From Muribaculaceae bacterium (GTDB lineage: Bacteria; Bacteroidota; Bacteroidia; Bacteroidales; Muribaculaceae), in assembly GCA_910573745.1 (NCBI GenBank), contig CAJSYI010000009.1:26281-90280 (forward strand): a DNA stretch of 64,000 bases, in the 5' to 3' direction. Of this stretch, positions 27,894 through 36,002 are shown piece after piece (the first letter of the stretch is position 1; every line of letters begins with the position of its first letter). The notes beneath the pieces were generated by a model. That model was not told where the DNA came from. It ran no database searches and was given only the letters and a program-made list of their open reading frames with translations. A program made the translations under genes and the position numbers.

Positions 27894-27930
27894 GGGGCTG
27901 TGCCGCAATGGATGTTTACGGCACAGCCCC
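27894..27930 (+). other. Intercistronic hairpin 2 in the secreted-protein cluster
   Basis: GGGGCTGTGCCG at 27894-27905 pairs perfectly with CGGCACAGCCCC at 27919-27930. There is no T-tract after it and no TAnnTTTG box before ATG 27952, so the next gene probably depends on read-through or processing. Confidence 0.6.
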
Positions 27931-27951
27931 TTGCACCAAAATCAAACAATT

Positions 27952-30387
27952 ATGCGAAAACTATTATCATCACTGGCACTCCTGTTTGCCACAACCGCTC
28001 TGGCCTCCCCCGGGACAGACACGTTCCTGGGCGAAGACTTCAAAATCGAAACTGGCGATTACTTTTCAGGAAACGTCTCCGGCGCCGAGACCGGGGCGAA
28101 ATACGAATTCACCAAAATATTCGGATGGTGGGGCGCATGCTACATGAAGGCGGAAGACGGCGCATTCATCACAGTGACAGAACCGGCGGGCAGGCTCAGA
28201 AGCATCAGCAGGGACGGAGGAGTTGAGAACTCCCACTTCACCGTCTACTGTTCATCCTCCCCGATCACGAAAGACAACGCCTCGCAGGCCGAATTCATCG
28301 GAACGCTTGACGCGGCACAGACCTTCAGTCCGACAGGAGACTACGCATACGTCGCCCTGGAGTCGAGCGTGCCTGAGGCATATTTCAACTCCCTCAGCTT
28401 CACCTGGGACGACCCGGCCCAAGGAGGGGAAGAGGGTCCCGACCACATCACGGCTGCAAACCTGCAATCCCAGAATCCGGAAGGCAACTTCTCCGCCACA
28501 AAATACGACGACCATGACGCCATGAATCCGTCAATCCGATACACCGGTGGAAGCGGAGCGGTCTACGACTTTGTGGAACTGATATCAGACGGAACGTGGT
28601 GGACACTGGACTGGAACTATCCCTCCCCTGCCGGACATATGGTTACGTCCACGAGCGGCGGATACCTGAAAAGCGTCAAGTTCGAGATGGATTGGGTGCC
28701 GGAGTACATCAGCTTTTATGTAAGCCCGGATCCTTTGACGCAGGAAAACAAGAATGACGCCACTCAAATAACCCTCTACAGGGAAAACGGCATCATCCCC
28801 GAATGGACTGCGGACGGCATATACAGGTATCTCCTCTTCAGCACGGCACAGGAACGCATAACCGACCTCGCCATAGAATGGACCGAGGAGAGTCCGGTGG
28901 TAGAGGCCAAGACCCCTTCCATCAAATGCTACGACAATCCCGTAACCGCAGGAAGTCAAGTGTACATATCCACCGAAACGCAGGATGCCACGCTGCATGT
29001 GTACGTCTATCTCAACGGGGAGAGACACTTCGGCGAGGAAGACCAGCCCACCTCCGCGACACACGAAGGCAGCAGCTATTCGTTCCGCCTTCCGGGAAAG
29101 AGCGGAGACACGGTGCTTGTCGAGGCATTCGCGACCAAAGAGGGATTTGCCGTAAGCAATACCGCCTCTCAGGAATTCTCGCTCCAGATGCCACTGGCCG
29201 AACGCCCCGGATGCGACACGTATCTTTCCAAAGTATTGCCCGGACAGACCATAACAATATCTTCGTCCACCGAAAACGCCACAATCTCATACAAATACGG
29301 AATCATCAACCATAACAACGAATCGGACAACTGGACGAGCGAACAACTCAACGGCCCCTCGCCGGTTTCGATCACAGTTCCCGCCACGGCACAGAAAGGC
29401 ATGGTGTTCTTCGTAGAAGCCACAGCCACGGCGGAGGGCTTCGCTGAAAGCAGCCTATACGAACTCTACACTCCTGTCGCTTCCGCCAAGCTCGACCCGC
29501 CGTCGTTCAGCATAGAATCGGGACGCGAAGTGCGCCCAGGCACAAAGGTGGCCATAACCCGGCCCGACGATGCGAAAGCCATCCACTATTCCGTCAACGG
29601 AGGCGAGGCAAAAACGTCGGAAGAGTTCCAGGTAGAGATCGCAATCACCGAGGACACCGCCATCGAGGCATGGGTTTCAGGCGAACCGCCGTATGTGGAC
29701 AGCGACAAAGCCACTGCCACCTACACTGTGGAGGTGCTTTCTCCGCGGCAGGATGCCATCACACCTGAAATGTTCACAGACGACACCAGCAACGACAAGT
29801 ATGCCGAATACGCCATGAAGTCCCAGACCACCGGATACGAATATGTCTACAACGGAGGCATGTGGACGAAAAACGACGCGATCTGTTTCTATTTAGACAG
29901 AAAAAGCCCTGAAGGCATGCAATCGATACTCTACAACAAAGAGGGCAGGAAAATCACACGCGTAAAGCTTGAATCCACCTACGACTGGAGCGGATGCTAC
30001 ATAATGTTCTCAAAAGAGCCGATCACACAAGTGACCGAGACCATGCAGGGATTCGACTGGATGGAAGGCCGCCTGCGCATCATGAACGACGATGACAGGG
30101 CTGATTTCGGATTCGGAGAATGGATAGACCTATCGACACTCGAAGAGGATTTCCAAGATTGTTCATACTTCGCGGTATGGAGGTTCAGCCAGAACAGCTA
30201 CGTGTCCCGTATAATAATCGAATACGCGGACAAAGAAGACGGCATAGACGGAATCAATGCCGAAAACTGCGGAACCGAAGCAATCTACGACCTGAACGGA
30301 ACAAGGATGCAGTCCGTGTCGGGGCTTCGTCCGGGAATCTACATCCGCGTGGCCGGAAGCAAAACCGAGAAAATCATTGTGAAGTAA
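27952..30387 (+). CDS. Secreted protein with three chitobiase-C-like repeats and a T9SS-like C-terminus
   Basis: The 811-residue protein has a signal peptide (ATTALAS, about residue 19). Two beta-sandwich segments are followed by three modules of about 90 residues starting near residues 320, 416 and 512. They resemble the chitobiase/beta-hexosaminidase C-terminal family; the third has the recognisable HYSVNGGEAKTSEEF and IEAWVSG pattern. The C-terminus (IYDLNGTRMQS, PGIYIRVAG, EKIIVK) is a sorting domain. No hexosaminidase catalytic domain is present, so binding rather than hydrolysis is likely. ATG 27952 sits just after hairpin 2. Confidence 0.78.
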   Translation: MRKLLSSLALLFATTALASPGTDTFLGEDFKIETGDYFSGNVSGAETGAKYEFTKIFGWWGACYMKAEDGAFITVTEPAGRLRSISRDGGVENSHFTVYCSSSPITKDNASQAEFIGTLDAAQTFSPTGDYAYVALESSVPEAYFNSLSFTWDDPAQGGEEGPDHITAANLQSQNPEGNFSATKYDDHDAMNPSIRYTGGSGAVYDFVELISDGTWWTLDWNYPSPAGHMVTSTSGGYLKSVKFEMDWVPEYISFYVSPDPLTQENKNDATQITLYRENGIIPEWTADGIYRYLLFSTAQERITDLAIEWTEESPVVEAKTPSIKCYDNPVTAGSQVYISTETQDATLHVYVYLNGERHFGEEDQPTSATHEGSSYSFRLPGKSGDTVLVEAFATKEGFAVSNTASQEFSLQMPLAERPGCDTYLSKVLPGQTITISSSTENATISYKYGIINHNNESDNWTSEQLNGPSPVSITVPATAQKGMVFFVEATATAEGFAESSLYELYTPVASAKLDPPSFSIESGREVRPGTKVAITRPDDAKAIHYSVNGGEAKTSEEFQVEIAITEDTAIEAWVSGEPPYVDSDKATATYTVEVLSPRQDAITPEMFTDDTSNDKYAEYAMKSQTTGYEYVYNGGMWTKNDAICFYLDRKSPEGMQSILYNKEGRKITRVKLESTYDWSGCYIMFSKEPITQVTETMQGFDWMEGRLRIMNDDDRADFGFGEWIDLSTLEEDFQDCSYFAVWRFSQNSYVSRIIIEYADKEDGIDGINAENCGTEAIYDLNGTRMQSVSGLRPGIYIRVAGSKTEKIIVK

Positions 30388-30409
30388 CCTCACGACACAG
30401 AACAACGAA

Positions 30410-30438
30410 GGTGTGCCGGAAAATGGTTCCGGCACACC
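30410..30438 (+). other. Intercistronic hairpin 3 in the secreted-protein cluster
   Basis: GGTGTGCCGGAA at 30410-30421 pairs perfectly with TTCCGGCACACC at 30427-30438, loop AATGG. There is no T-tract, and no promoter box lies between it and ATG 30459. Confidence 0.6.
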
Positions 30439-30458
30439 CTCCACTAAAAAACGCAATC

Positions 30459-30941
30459 ATGAAACTAAAGACCGCAATCGCGATCACATGTATGATTTCT
30501 GCCGGGACACTCACGGCCTCGGCCGACTCAAAAGTGATAGTGGACCCGGCTCAGGAAGGAGCGCCCTCCCAAGAGACGGCACTCAGCGTGGACACGAAAA
30601 TCACGTTCACATCCACAGGCGTGCAGATCGAAAACGGCGGCGACACACGAGCTTTCAAATACGCGGACATCGGCGGAATCAGGTTCGTAACGTCCACATC
30701 GTCTGTAACCGTAATCGAACGCGATGCCAAATACGCCCTGCGCACCAATCCGGTGGAGACGGAACTTGAGATAACCGGACATGCCGGTACACCAGTCCCC
30801 CTGTCTATATTCTCACTCAACGGACAGCAGATGCTATCCACCCTTAACTGGCAAGGCGAAACCCTGAACGTTGCCACACTCGCACCCGGCACATACCTGG
30901 TCAGAATCAACAACGAAACTTTTAAATTCATCAAGAAATGA
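30459..30941 (+). CDS. Small secreted protein consisting mainly of a T9SS-like sorting domain
   Basis: The 160-residue protein has a signal peptide (to about residue 22, SADS). A short strand pair (TKITFTSTGVQI, FKYADIGGIRF) is followed directly by a C-terminal domain (IFSLNGQQMLS, PGTYLVRINNETFKFIKK) like those of the larger neighbours. The IxxIRF strand motif is common before Bacteroidetes sorting domains. With no room for another functional domain, it may be a stripped-down surface protein. Its stop overlaps the next start (ATGA), so the two are translationally coupled. Confidence 0.7.
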   Translation: MKLKTAIAITCMISAGTLTASADSKVIVDPAQEGAPSQETALSVDTKITFTSTGVQIENGGDTRAFKYADIGGIRFVTSTSSVTVIERDAKYALRTNPVETELEITGHAGTPVPLSIFSLNGQQMLSTLNWQGETLNVATLAPGTYLVRINNETFKFIKK

Positions 30942-32248
30942 AGAGAATTTCCATAATAATGGCATCTTTGGCAGTAGGCATTTCCTCTTTCGCCCAGACC
31001 ACTGCCGAGCCAAACCGTCTTTTCCTCAATGACGAGGCCGGAGGGAAGCGCGGATACGTAATCGACCGCATGTCAGACATCACCTTCGGCCGGGTGGACG
31101 GAGAAGTTAAGGCGGAAGTGCAGATCCACTCCGTGGAAAAAGACGCACTTAAAGTATCGGTTACCCGGACAGCCGCATGCGAGGCGTTCAGAATCGACGT
31201 GCTCCCGCGATCTATCGCCAACATGCTGACCACGCCGACGGCAATGGTCAACTATATGGATTCCCACAGCCCGGCACAGCAATACAGCCAAGACTTCACC
31301 GAGGCCGACCTCACCGGACTCGAACTTGTGGACGGAGGCGATTACACGCTGGTCACCGTCGGCATAGACGCATACGGAGTCCAGGACGGCGTATGCCGTG
31401 CAAACTTCACTGCCCCGGCCATACCAGTGGCAGGAGACCCCAAGGTTACCGCCACCCTGAAAGAAGCCACCACGACCTCGTTCACCGTGGAGTTCGTGCC
31501 CAACTCAGACGTAAGCTCATATTACACAGTGGCCGGAGAAAAAGGCACCATGGAAGAGCAGTACGAGCAGTTCGGACCGATGTTCGGATTCGCCAGCTTC
31601 ACCGAGATGATAATGAAATGGAGCATCGAGAAACAGGGGACTGAATCAGTAACATGGAAAGACATGGCTCCCAACACGGAATACGAGGTATACATCGTGG
31701 CATGCGACAAGTACGGAAACCCTGCTGCACCTCAGGTGTTCGAGACGGCCACGCTCTCCATGGGCGGCCAGGGAGACGCCAAAGTGGACATAAAGCTCGG
31801 AGCCTACAAGCTCGAGAACTGGGACAACCAGATGATGCCTTCGCAGTTCATCACGTTCACACCCAACGACCAGGCTGGATGTTTCCGTTTCTCGGTCTAC
31901 AAAGCCGAACAGTATGACGCACAGGCCGACGAAATCAAGTCTGGCCTCTGTTCCGAACCTCCGATGCCGTCGATGGCCAACTGGTTCTTCTACGAACCCA
32001 TCACCACCGATTTCCAGATTGACCCCGCCACGGAATGCGTAGCCATAGCCGCGGCAAAGAACATCGACGGCGTATGGGGCGAAGTAAACGAACTGAGGTT
32101 CACCACTCCGAACGAACGTCCGACGTCGGCACCCGCAACCGGCAAAATCATCCCGCGCATATCCCCACGCAAGACCACGGCCACATTCACCCAAGGGAAA
32201 TTCCCCCAGCTGGAGTCTCCGAAGAGAATGACGCTGATACAGAAATGA
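30938..32248 (+). CDS. Secreted protein with Fn3-like modules, no sorting domain seen
   Basis: The 436-residue protein has a signal peptide ending SSFAQ, then a YVIDRMSDITFGRVDG strand motif related to that of its upstream neighbour. Two Fn3-like segments follow (one near TVEFVPNSDVSSYYTVAG ... TEYEVYIVACDKYG, with an earlier copy). Unlike the other six cluster members, it ends TLIQK without the GxYxxR and KxIxR pattern. It may be retained in the periplasm or exported in another way. It is translationally coupled to the small gene before it. Confidence 0.72.
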   Translation: MKRISIIMASLAVGISSFAQTTAEPNRLFLNDEAGGKRGYVIDRMSDITFGRVDGEVKAEVQIHSVEKDALKVSVTRTAACEAFRIDVLPRSIANMLTTPTAMVNYMDSHSPAQQYSQDFTEADLTGLELVDGGDYTLVTVGIDAYGVQDGVCRANFTAPAIPVAGDPKVTATLKEATTTSFTVEFVPNSDVSSYYTVAGEKGTMEEQYEQFGPMFGFASFTEMIMKWSIEKQGTESVTWKDMAPNTEYEVYIVACDKYGNPAAPQVFETATLSMGGQGDAKVDIKLGAYKLENWDNQMMPSQFITFTPNDQAGCFRFSVYKAEQYDAQADEIKSGLCSEPPMPSMANWFFYEPITTDFQIDPATECVAIAAAKNIDGVWGEVNELRFTTPNERPTSAPATGKIIPRISPRKTTATFTQGKFPQLESPKRMTLIQK

Positions 32249-32340
32249 GCAAAGCGTGAGAAACCAGCCTTGGATGCATTCGGCAAGCATCCGGACTGAT
32301 TTCAGACACTTGCTCCACCTACAGCCGCACAGACCAGCAC

Positions 32341-32373
32341 GTGGCCGACGACTCGAAAAGAGCCATCGGCCAC
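32341..32373 (+). terminator. Terminator of the secreted-protein cluster
   Basis: GTGGCCGA at 32341-32348 pairs with TCGGCCAC at 32366-32373. It is followed by GCTCATTTTTG, a T-tract shared with the next promoter's -33 box. Confidence 0.6.
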
Positions 32374-32380
32374 GCTCATT

Positions 32381-32411
32381 TTTGCCGTCTCGGAAAGTTT
32401 CCGTAACTTTG
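32381..32411 (+). promoter_or_regulatory. Bacteroidetes promoter for the truncated small ORF
   Basis: TTTG at 32381-32384, a 19-nt spacer and TAACTTTG at 32404-32411. It reads into the signal-peptide ORF at 32445, the MITE and perhaps the acyltransferase gene. Confidence 0.7.
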
Positions 32412-32444
32412 CCTGCGAAAATCAGGTCAAAGATTCAGCTGAAA

Positions 32445-32591
32445 ATGAAACCATACGCCCTTACAGCCACTTGCCTTCTGTCAGCCGCAATGGCTTTTCC
32501 TGCCGTTTCATACGGAATCAAGACTCAGGAAGATTCCATCGGCATATCATGCATATGGGATTTCTCGCGCCTTTCACTCCGCATAAATTAA
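32445..32591 (+). pseudogene. N-terminal remnant of a secreted-protein gene, cut by a MITE
   Basis: A 48-codon frame encodes a typical signal peptide (MKPYALTATCLLSAAMAFPAVSYG) and about 24 further residues. Its stop TAA at 32589-32591 is exactly the left target-site copy of the inverted-repeat element at 32592-32901. No continuation is visible on the right side, where only 15 bases separate the second TAA from the acyltransferase start. It is therefore read as a gene remnant; a genuine tiny secreted peptide is the alternative. Confidence 0.5.
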
Positions 32592-32901
32592 GAGGCTGTT
32601 TAAAAATGCTTGTTAACGCAGAGCCGGAAGATTTGTGATGTATTTATCCCTGCAGCGAAGGGGCATGGCGGGCTATGGGACTGAGCCGAAGGGACAAAGA
32701 CGCGCAAAGGTTCCGGAATGGCGGCAGGCATTCCTGCAAAGCCTCTTTAAAAGAATTTGATGTTTCAGTCTGAATGGTGTCTTTTCCGTTAATCCGCACT
32801 TTAATCGTCGGTCACATATCCCGATATGCTCCCTCCTCATAAAGTGCGCCTTAACAAAAAATCCACCACTCTGCGTTTAACAATGATTTTTAAACAGCCT
32901 C
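32592..32901. mobile_element. 310-bp MITE-like element (copy 1)
   Basis: The ends are inverted repeats of about 33 bases starting GAGGCTGTTTAAAAAT. The right end reads CTCTGCGTTTAACA and ends ATTTTTAAACAGCCTC. A TAA target duplication flanks both sides (32589-32591 and 32902-32904). It encodes no protein. The TIR start (GAG) and 3-bp TNA-type duplication resemble the IS1031 group of IS5-family elements, so it is probably a non-autonomous derivative; this family link is an inference. Confidence 0.75.
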
Positions 32902-32919
32902 TAAACACAAACCAAGGAT

Positions 32920-34056
32920 ATGAATCCCGACGCAACCGCACTTCCCGGAAAAAGGAACACAGTAATCTCAATCTGCAAGGGTCTGGCCATCATCCTGATG
33001 GTGATAGGCCATGCCGAAGCCCCCGACCTCCTGACGCGGATAATATACACTTTCCACATGCCGCTCTTCTTCATCACGGCAGGCTATTTCTTCTCGGCAC
33101 GCAATGCCGACGAACCGTGGAAATTCTGCGCACGGCGGTTCAAGGGGCTTTACATCCCTTTCCTTAAGTGGAGCCTTTTCTTCCTCTTGCTGCACAACGT
33201 CTTCTTCCACTTCGGAATCCTCAACGAGACTTACGGCAACTGGAGCGGAGGCGTAACCCACCCCTATTCGTGGCACTCCGCCGGCGCGCGCCTGATGCAG
33301 ATGTTCACGGGAATGGCAGGATACGACGAATTTCTCGCCGGCGCGTTCTGGTTCTTCCGGGGACTGCTCGTGGCCTCTGTGCTTTTCGTGGTGCTCTACA
33401 GGCTTTTGGCAGGAACCCGACGGCTGAACCATGTCCAGACCGCCGCCCTTGTCTGCATCGGAGCACTGGCGTTCACCGCATTCAGGATAGCGGGCGGATA
33501 CAAGATAAGCGTGATTCCCAACGGCGGAATGCGCGAGATATGGGGCCTCTTTTTCTTCGGGACAGGCGTGCTTTACAGGCATTTCGAACCGAGAATCAAA
33601 GAGAACTTCTGGCTTTTCCTCGTCTACTTCCTTCTCATCTGCGGAGCCGGATGGCTTCATCTGAGCGGAATGAACCACCGAGGCACTCTGCGCGACATAT
33701 GGTCGCTGCCGCTCACAGGCACAATCGGGTTCCTGATGGTGCATTATGCCGCCAAGATGCTTGACAAGCGGCACAACCGCCTGCGCGACATACTCGTATT
33801 CATCGGCGACAACACGCTCTACGTGCTTGTGTTCCACATACTTGCCTACAAGGCCGTCAGTCTCTTGAAGATATGGCACTACGGACTGGAATGGGAGCAG
33901 ATAGGATGCCATATGGTGATCCATGACTTCCGCGACGACGGTTATTGGATTCTCTACTCCATCGCAGGCGTGGCGTTGCCGCTTCTCGGCCTCATCCTCG
34001 TCCGCTCCCTGCGCCGCCGCTTCTCCACGCAGTTGACAGACACTGAAATAGCATGA
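32920..34056 (+). CDS. Membrane acyltransferase (acyltransferase 3 family)
   Basis: The 378-residue protein has about ten hydrophobic helices. It has the family's N-terminal motif KGLAIILMVIGHAEAP with the catalytic-type His, followed by FHMPLFFITAGYFF. Members O-acylate sugars of surface polysaccharides or peptidoglycan. ATG 32920 lies 18 bases after the MITE end; no promoter of its own is seen, so it may be read from the promoter at 32381 across the element. It is followed by a 403-base gap that holds an inverted repeat and small RNA copy B. Confidence 0.88.
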   Translation: MNPDATALPGKRNTVISICKGLAIILMVIGHAEAPDLLTRIIYTFHMPLFFITAGYFFSARNADEPWKFCARRFKGLYIPFLKWSLFFLLLHNVFFHFGILNETYGNWSGGVTHPYSWHSAGARLMQMFTGMAGYDEFLAGAFWFFRGLLVASVLFVVLYRLLAGTRRLNHVQTAALVCIGALAFTAFRIAGGYKISVIPNGGMREIWGLFFFGTGVLYRHFEPRIKENFWLFLVYFLLICGAGWLHLSGMNHRGTLRDIWSLPLTGTIGFLMVHYAAKMLDKRHNRLRDILVFIGDNTLYVLVFHILAYKAVSLLKIWHYGLEWEQIGCHMVIHDFRDDGYWILYSIAGVALPLLGLILVRSLRRRFSTQLTDTEIA

Positions 34057-34136
34057 CGACAAAACCGTCAATCGCTTTCCGCTCCCCAAAAAGCACACAG
34101 AAGGCCCCGGACGCGCTTCTGCATACGCAAAACAAT

Positions 34137-34177
34137 ATTAATTAAGCACTGGAATCTTGAACCAATGCTTAATTAAT
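34137..34177. repeat. AT-rich inverted repeat upstream of small RNA copy B
   Basis: ATTAATTAAGCA at 34137-34148 and its exact complement at 34166-34177, loop 17. Further on, ATAAAA (34190-34195) and TTTTAT (34203-34208) flank GGAGGTG. It may be an operator or the end of the acyltransferase transcript. Confidence 0.45.
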
Positions 34178-34232
34178 CATAAACATATGATAAAAGGAGG
34201 TGTTTTATAGCAGTGTTTTGGGAAATTGTTTG

Positions 34233-34240
34233 TAACTTTG
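34233..34240 (+). promoter_or_regulatory. -7 box of small RNA copy B
   Basis: TAACTTTG precedes the RNA by about six bases. No clear TTTG is found 19-21 nt upstream. Confidence 0.55.
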
Positions 34241-34245
34241 CATAG

Positions 34246-34317
34246 AGTTTTTCATGGTATTAGATTTTAAGGTTAACATTGAGGATTGGTTGTCGAGACG
34301 ACAATCAATTTTTTTGT
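34246..34317 (+). ncRNA. Candidate small RNA, copy B of a paralogous pair
   Basis: After the -7 box the sequence has GAGTTTTTCATGGTATTA and AAGGTTAA, nearly the same as copy A on the other strand at 4.8 kb. It then has an 11-bp terminator stem (34285-34295 with 34299-34309, loop AGA, one G-U) and a run of seven T. The total is about 70 nt with no reading frame. It converges on yraN. The shared leader and divergent stem suggest a family whose leader is the functional part. Confidence 0.7.
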
Positions 34318-34459
34318 TTTATGCCAGCCCTCCAATGTCAAATAAATATCCTTGGAGTGCGTTTGGATTCTCACCCTTATTTTTACAATGAATTTCCGAG
34401 CCTTGGAACGAGCCGCACAACCGTATGCGCAAAGAGTGAATACCAACAAATCTTTATCG

Positions 34460-34849
34460 TCAGCGGGTGGTGAGCGGCGGAAGGAAAGCGTCTTCGAGAT
34501 GGTCGAGCGTACAGCTGCCTTGGGTTCCGCTAACGGTGATGACGTCGAAACGGTACTCAAACCCGTATGGCAACGACTGAAGATAAGCGTTTGCCGCCCG
34601 CACAAGGCGGCTGATCTTCTTGCGTCCGACCGCATCGGCCGGATCATAGTCCTCGTCAGTACGTGCCTTCACCTCGACGAAGACAATCACGTTGTCGGCC
34701 TGCGTGATTATGTCCACCTCAAGATGGGAGCCTTTCGGCCTCCAGTTGCGTTCCCTGATGGTGTATCCCTTGGCCATAAGATATTCGGAGGCAAGCTGCT
34801 CCGCAACCTGCCCCCAATTCTCATCGGCATCCGCCCCTTTGCGGTTCAT
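34460..34849 (-). CDS. yraN: UPF0102 family (YraN) endonuclease-like protein
   Basis: The 129-residue protein has the UPF0102 pattern: ASEYLMAKGYTIRERNWR, then HLEVDIITQADNVIVFVEVKAR. The acidic and E-x-K residues of a PD-(D/E)XK-type fold are in place. The family is linked to DNA processing, but its role is not settled. The start overlaps the manC stop by ATGA. Confidence 0.92.
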   Translation of the reverse strand: MNRKGADADENWGQVAEQLASEYLMAKGYTIRERNWRPKGSHLEVDIITQADNVIVFVEVKARTDEDYDPADAVGRKKISRLVRAANAYLQSLPYGFEYRFDVITVSGTQGSCTLDHLEDAFLPPLTTR

Positions 34850-35931
34850 ACGAACTCCTCGCCGAAACGGGACCTGACATCGTTGACTATCTGGCGTATC
34901 TTCTGCTCGTCGGCCACCGGATATATGAGCAAAGCGTTGCCGTTGTCGGCCACGATGTAGTCTTTAAGGCCGGAAGCGACTATGATTTTGTCCCCCTTCA
35001 CTGCAAACAGGGAGCCTTCACAGCCCGAAGCATGCACCTTGCAGTTCTGCACCACATTCCCGTCTCCGTTCTTGGGCGAGATTTCATAAAGGGCCTTCCA
35101 TGTGCCGAGGTCGCTCCATCCGAGATCTACCGTCTTCACGTATACGTTGGATGCCTTCTCCATCACCGCATAGTCTATTGAAATGCTCTGCGCGTTCTGG
35201 AAGTTCTCGTCGATGAAACCGCGCTCGAGCGGGGTGGCATAATACTCCGCACCGGCATCGAAGATCTGCGCCATATCGGGACAGAACTCGGCAAAGGCCT
35301 TCAGTATGTCGTCGGCGCGCCAAATGAATATGCCCGAGTTCCAATAGAATTCGCCGCTGTCAACAAACAGACGCGCCATTTCCAGACTCGGCTTCTCAGT
35401 GAACGACTTCACCTTCATCGTGTCGTCGATTCCATCCACGGGTCTTCCGAGCTGTATGTATCCGTAGCCTGTGTTGGGCGACGTCGGCTTGATTCCGAGG
35501 GTGAGCAGCCTTCCTCCCTGTGCCACGAAATCGAGACCCGATTCAAGCGCACGCACGAACGCCTCTTCTTTGAGCACAAGATGGTCGGAAGGGAGAGTGG
35601 CTATAAGAGCGTCTTTGCATCTCGCGTATATGTGGTTGGCGGCCCAGCATATGCACGGGGCCGTGTTGCGGCGCGCAGGCTCGAAAAGAATGTTCTCCTC
35701 CGGAATCTCCGGAAGCTGTCCACGTATCACCGACGCATATTTCGCATTCGTAACAAGGATTATGTTTTCGACAGGGACCACAGGGCGCACCCTGTCCACG
35801 GCCATCTGGAGCAACGAACGCCCCGTGCCGAAGAAATCGAGGAACTGCTTAGGCATGTTGTCACGGCTGAAAGGCCAGAAACGGGAACCGACGCCGCCAC
35901 ACATTATCACGCAGAATTTATTGGATTTCAT
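34846..35931 (-). CDS. manC: Mannose-1-phosphate guanylyltransferase
   Basis: It makes GDP-mannose from mannose-1-phosphate and GTP for surface glycans. The 361-residue protein has the nucleotidyltransferase signature GGVGSRFWPFSRDNMPKQF at residues 12-30, the LPSDHLV metal motif and the FTEKP segment. It is the short form without the isomerase (cupin) domain of bifunctional ManC. It is coupled to yraN downstream. The manno-sugar product fits the glycan flippase and glycosyltransferases elsewhere in the window. Confidence 0.92.
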   Translation of the reverse strand: MKSNKFCVIMCGGVGSRFWPFSRDNMPKQFLDFFGTGRSLLQMAVDRVRPVVPVENIILVTNAKYASVIRGQLPEIPEENILFEPARRNTAPCICWAANHIYARCKDALIATLPSDHLVLKEEAFVRALESGLDFVAQGGRLLTLGIKPTSPNTGYGYIQLGRPVDGIDDTMKVKSFTEKPSLEMARLFVDSGEFYWNSGIFIWRADDILKAFAEFCPDMAQIFDAGAEYYATPLERGFIDENFQNAQSISIDYAVMEKASNVYVKTVDLGWSDLGTWKALYEISPKNGDGNVVQNCKVHASGCEGSLFAVKGDKIIVASGLKDYIVADNGNALLIYPVADEQKIRQIVNDVRSRFGEEFV

Positions 35932-36002
35932 AACGGATATAAGATATATGTAGCTGTTAAAGATTGAACCACTGCTTATTTTGATATTATGTCAACATGG
36001 AA

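Noticed and set aside
32968..34098. 376-codon minus-strand frame opposite the acyltransferase gene
   Set aside because: It lacks any recognised motif and is antisense to a clear membrane acyltransferase; His/Glu-rich composition is typical of the complement of hydrophobic coding DNA.
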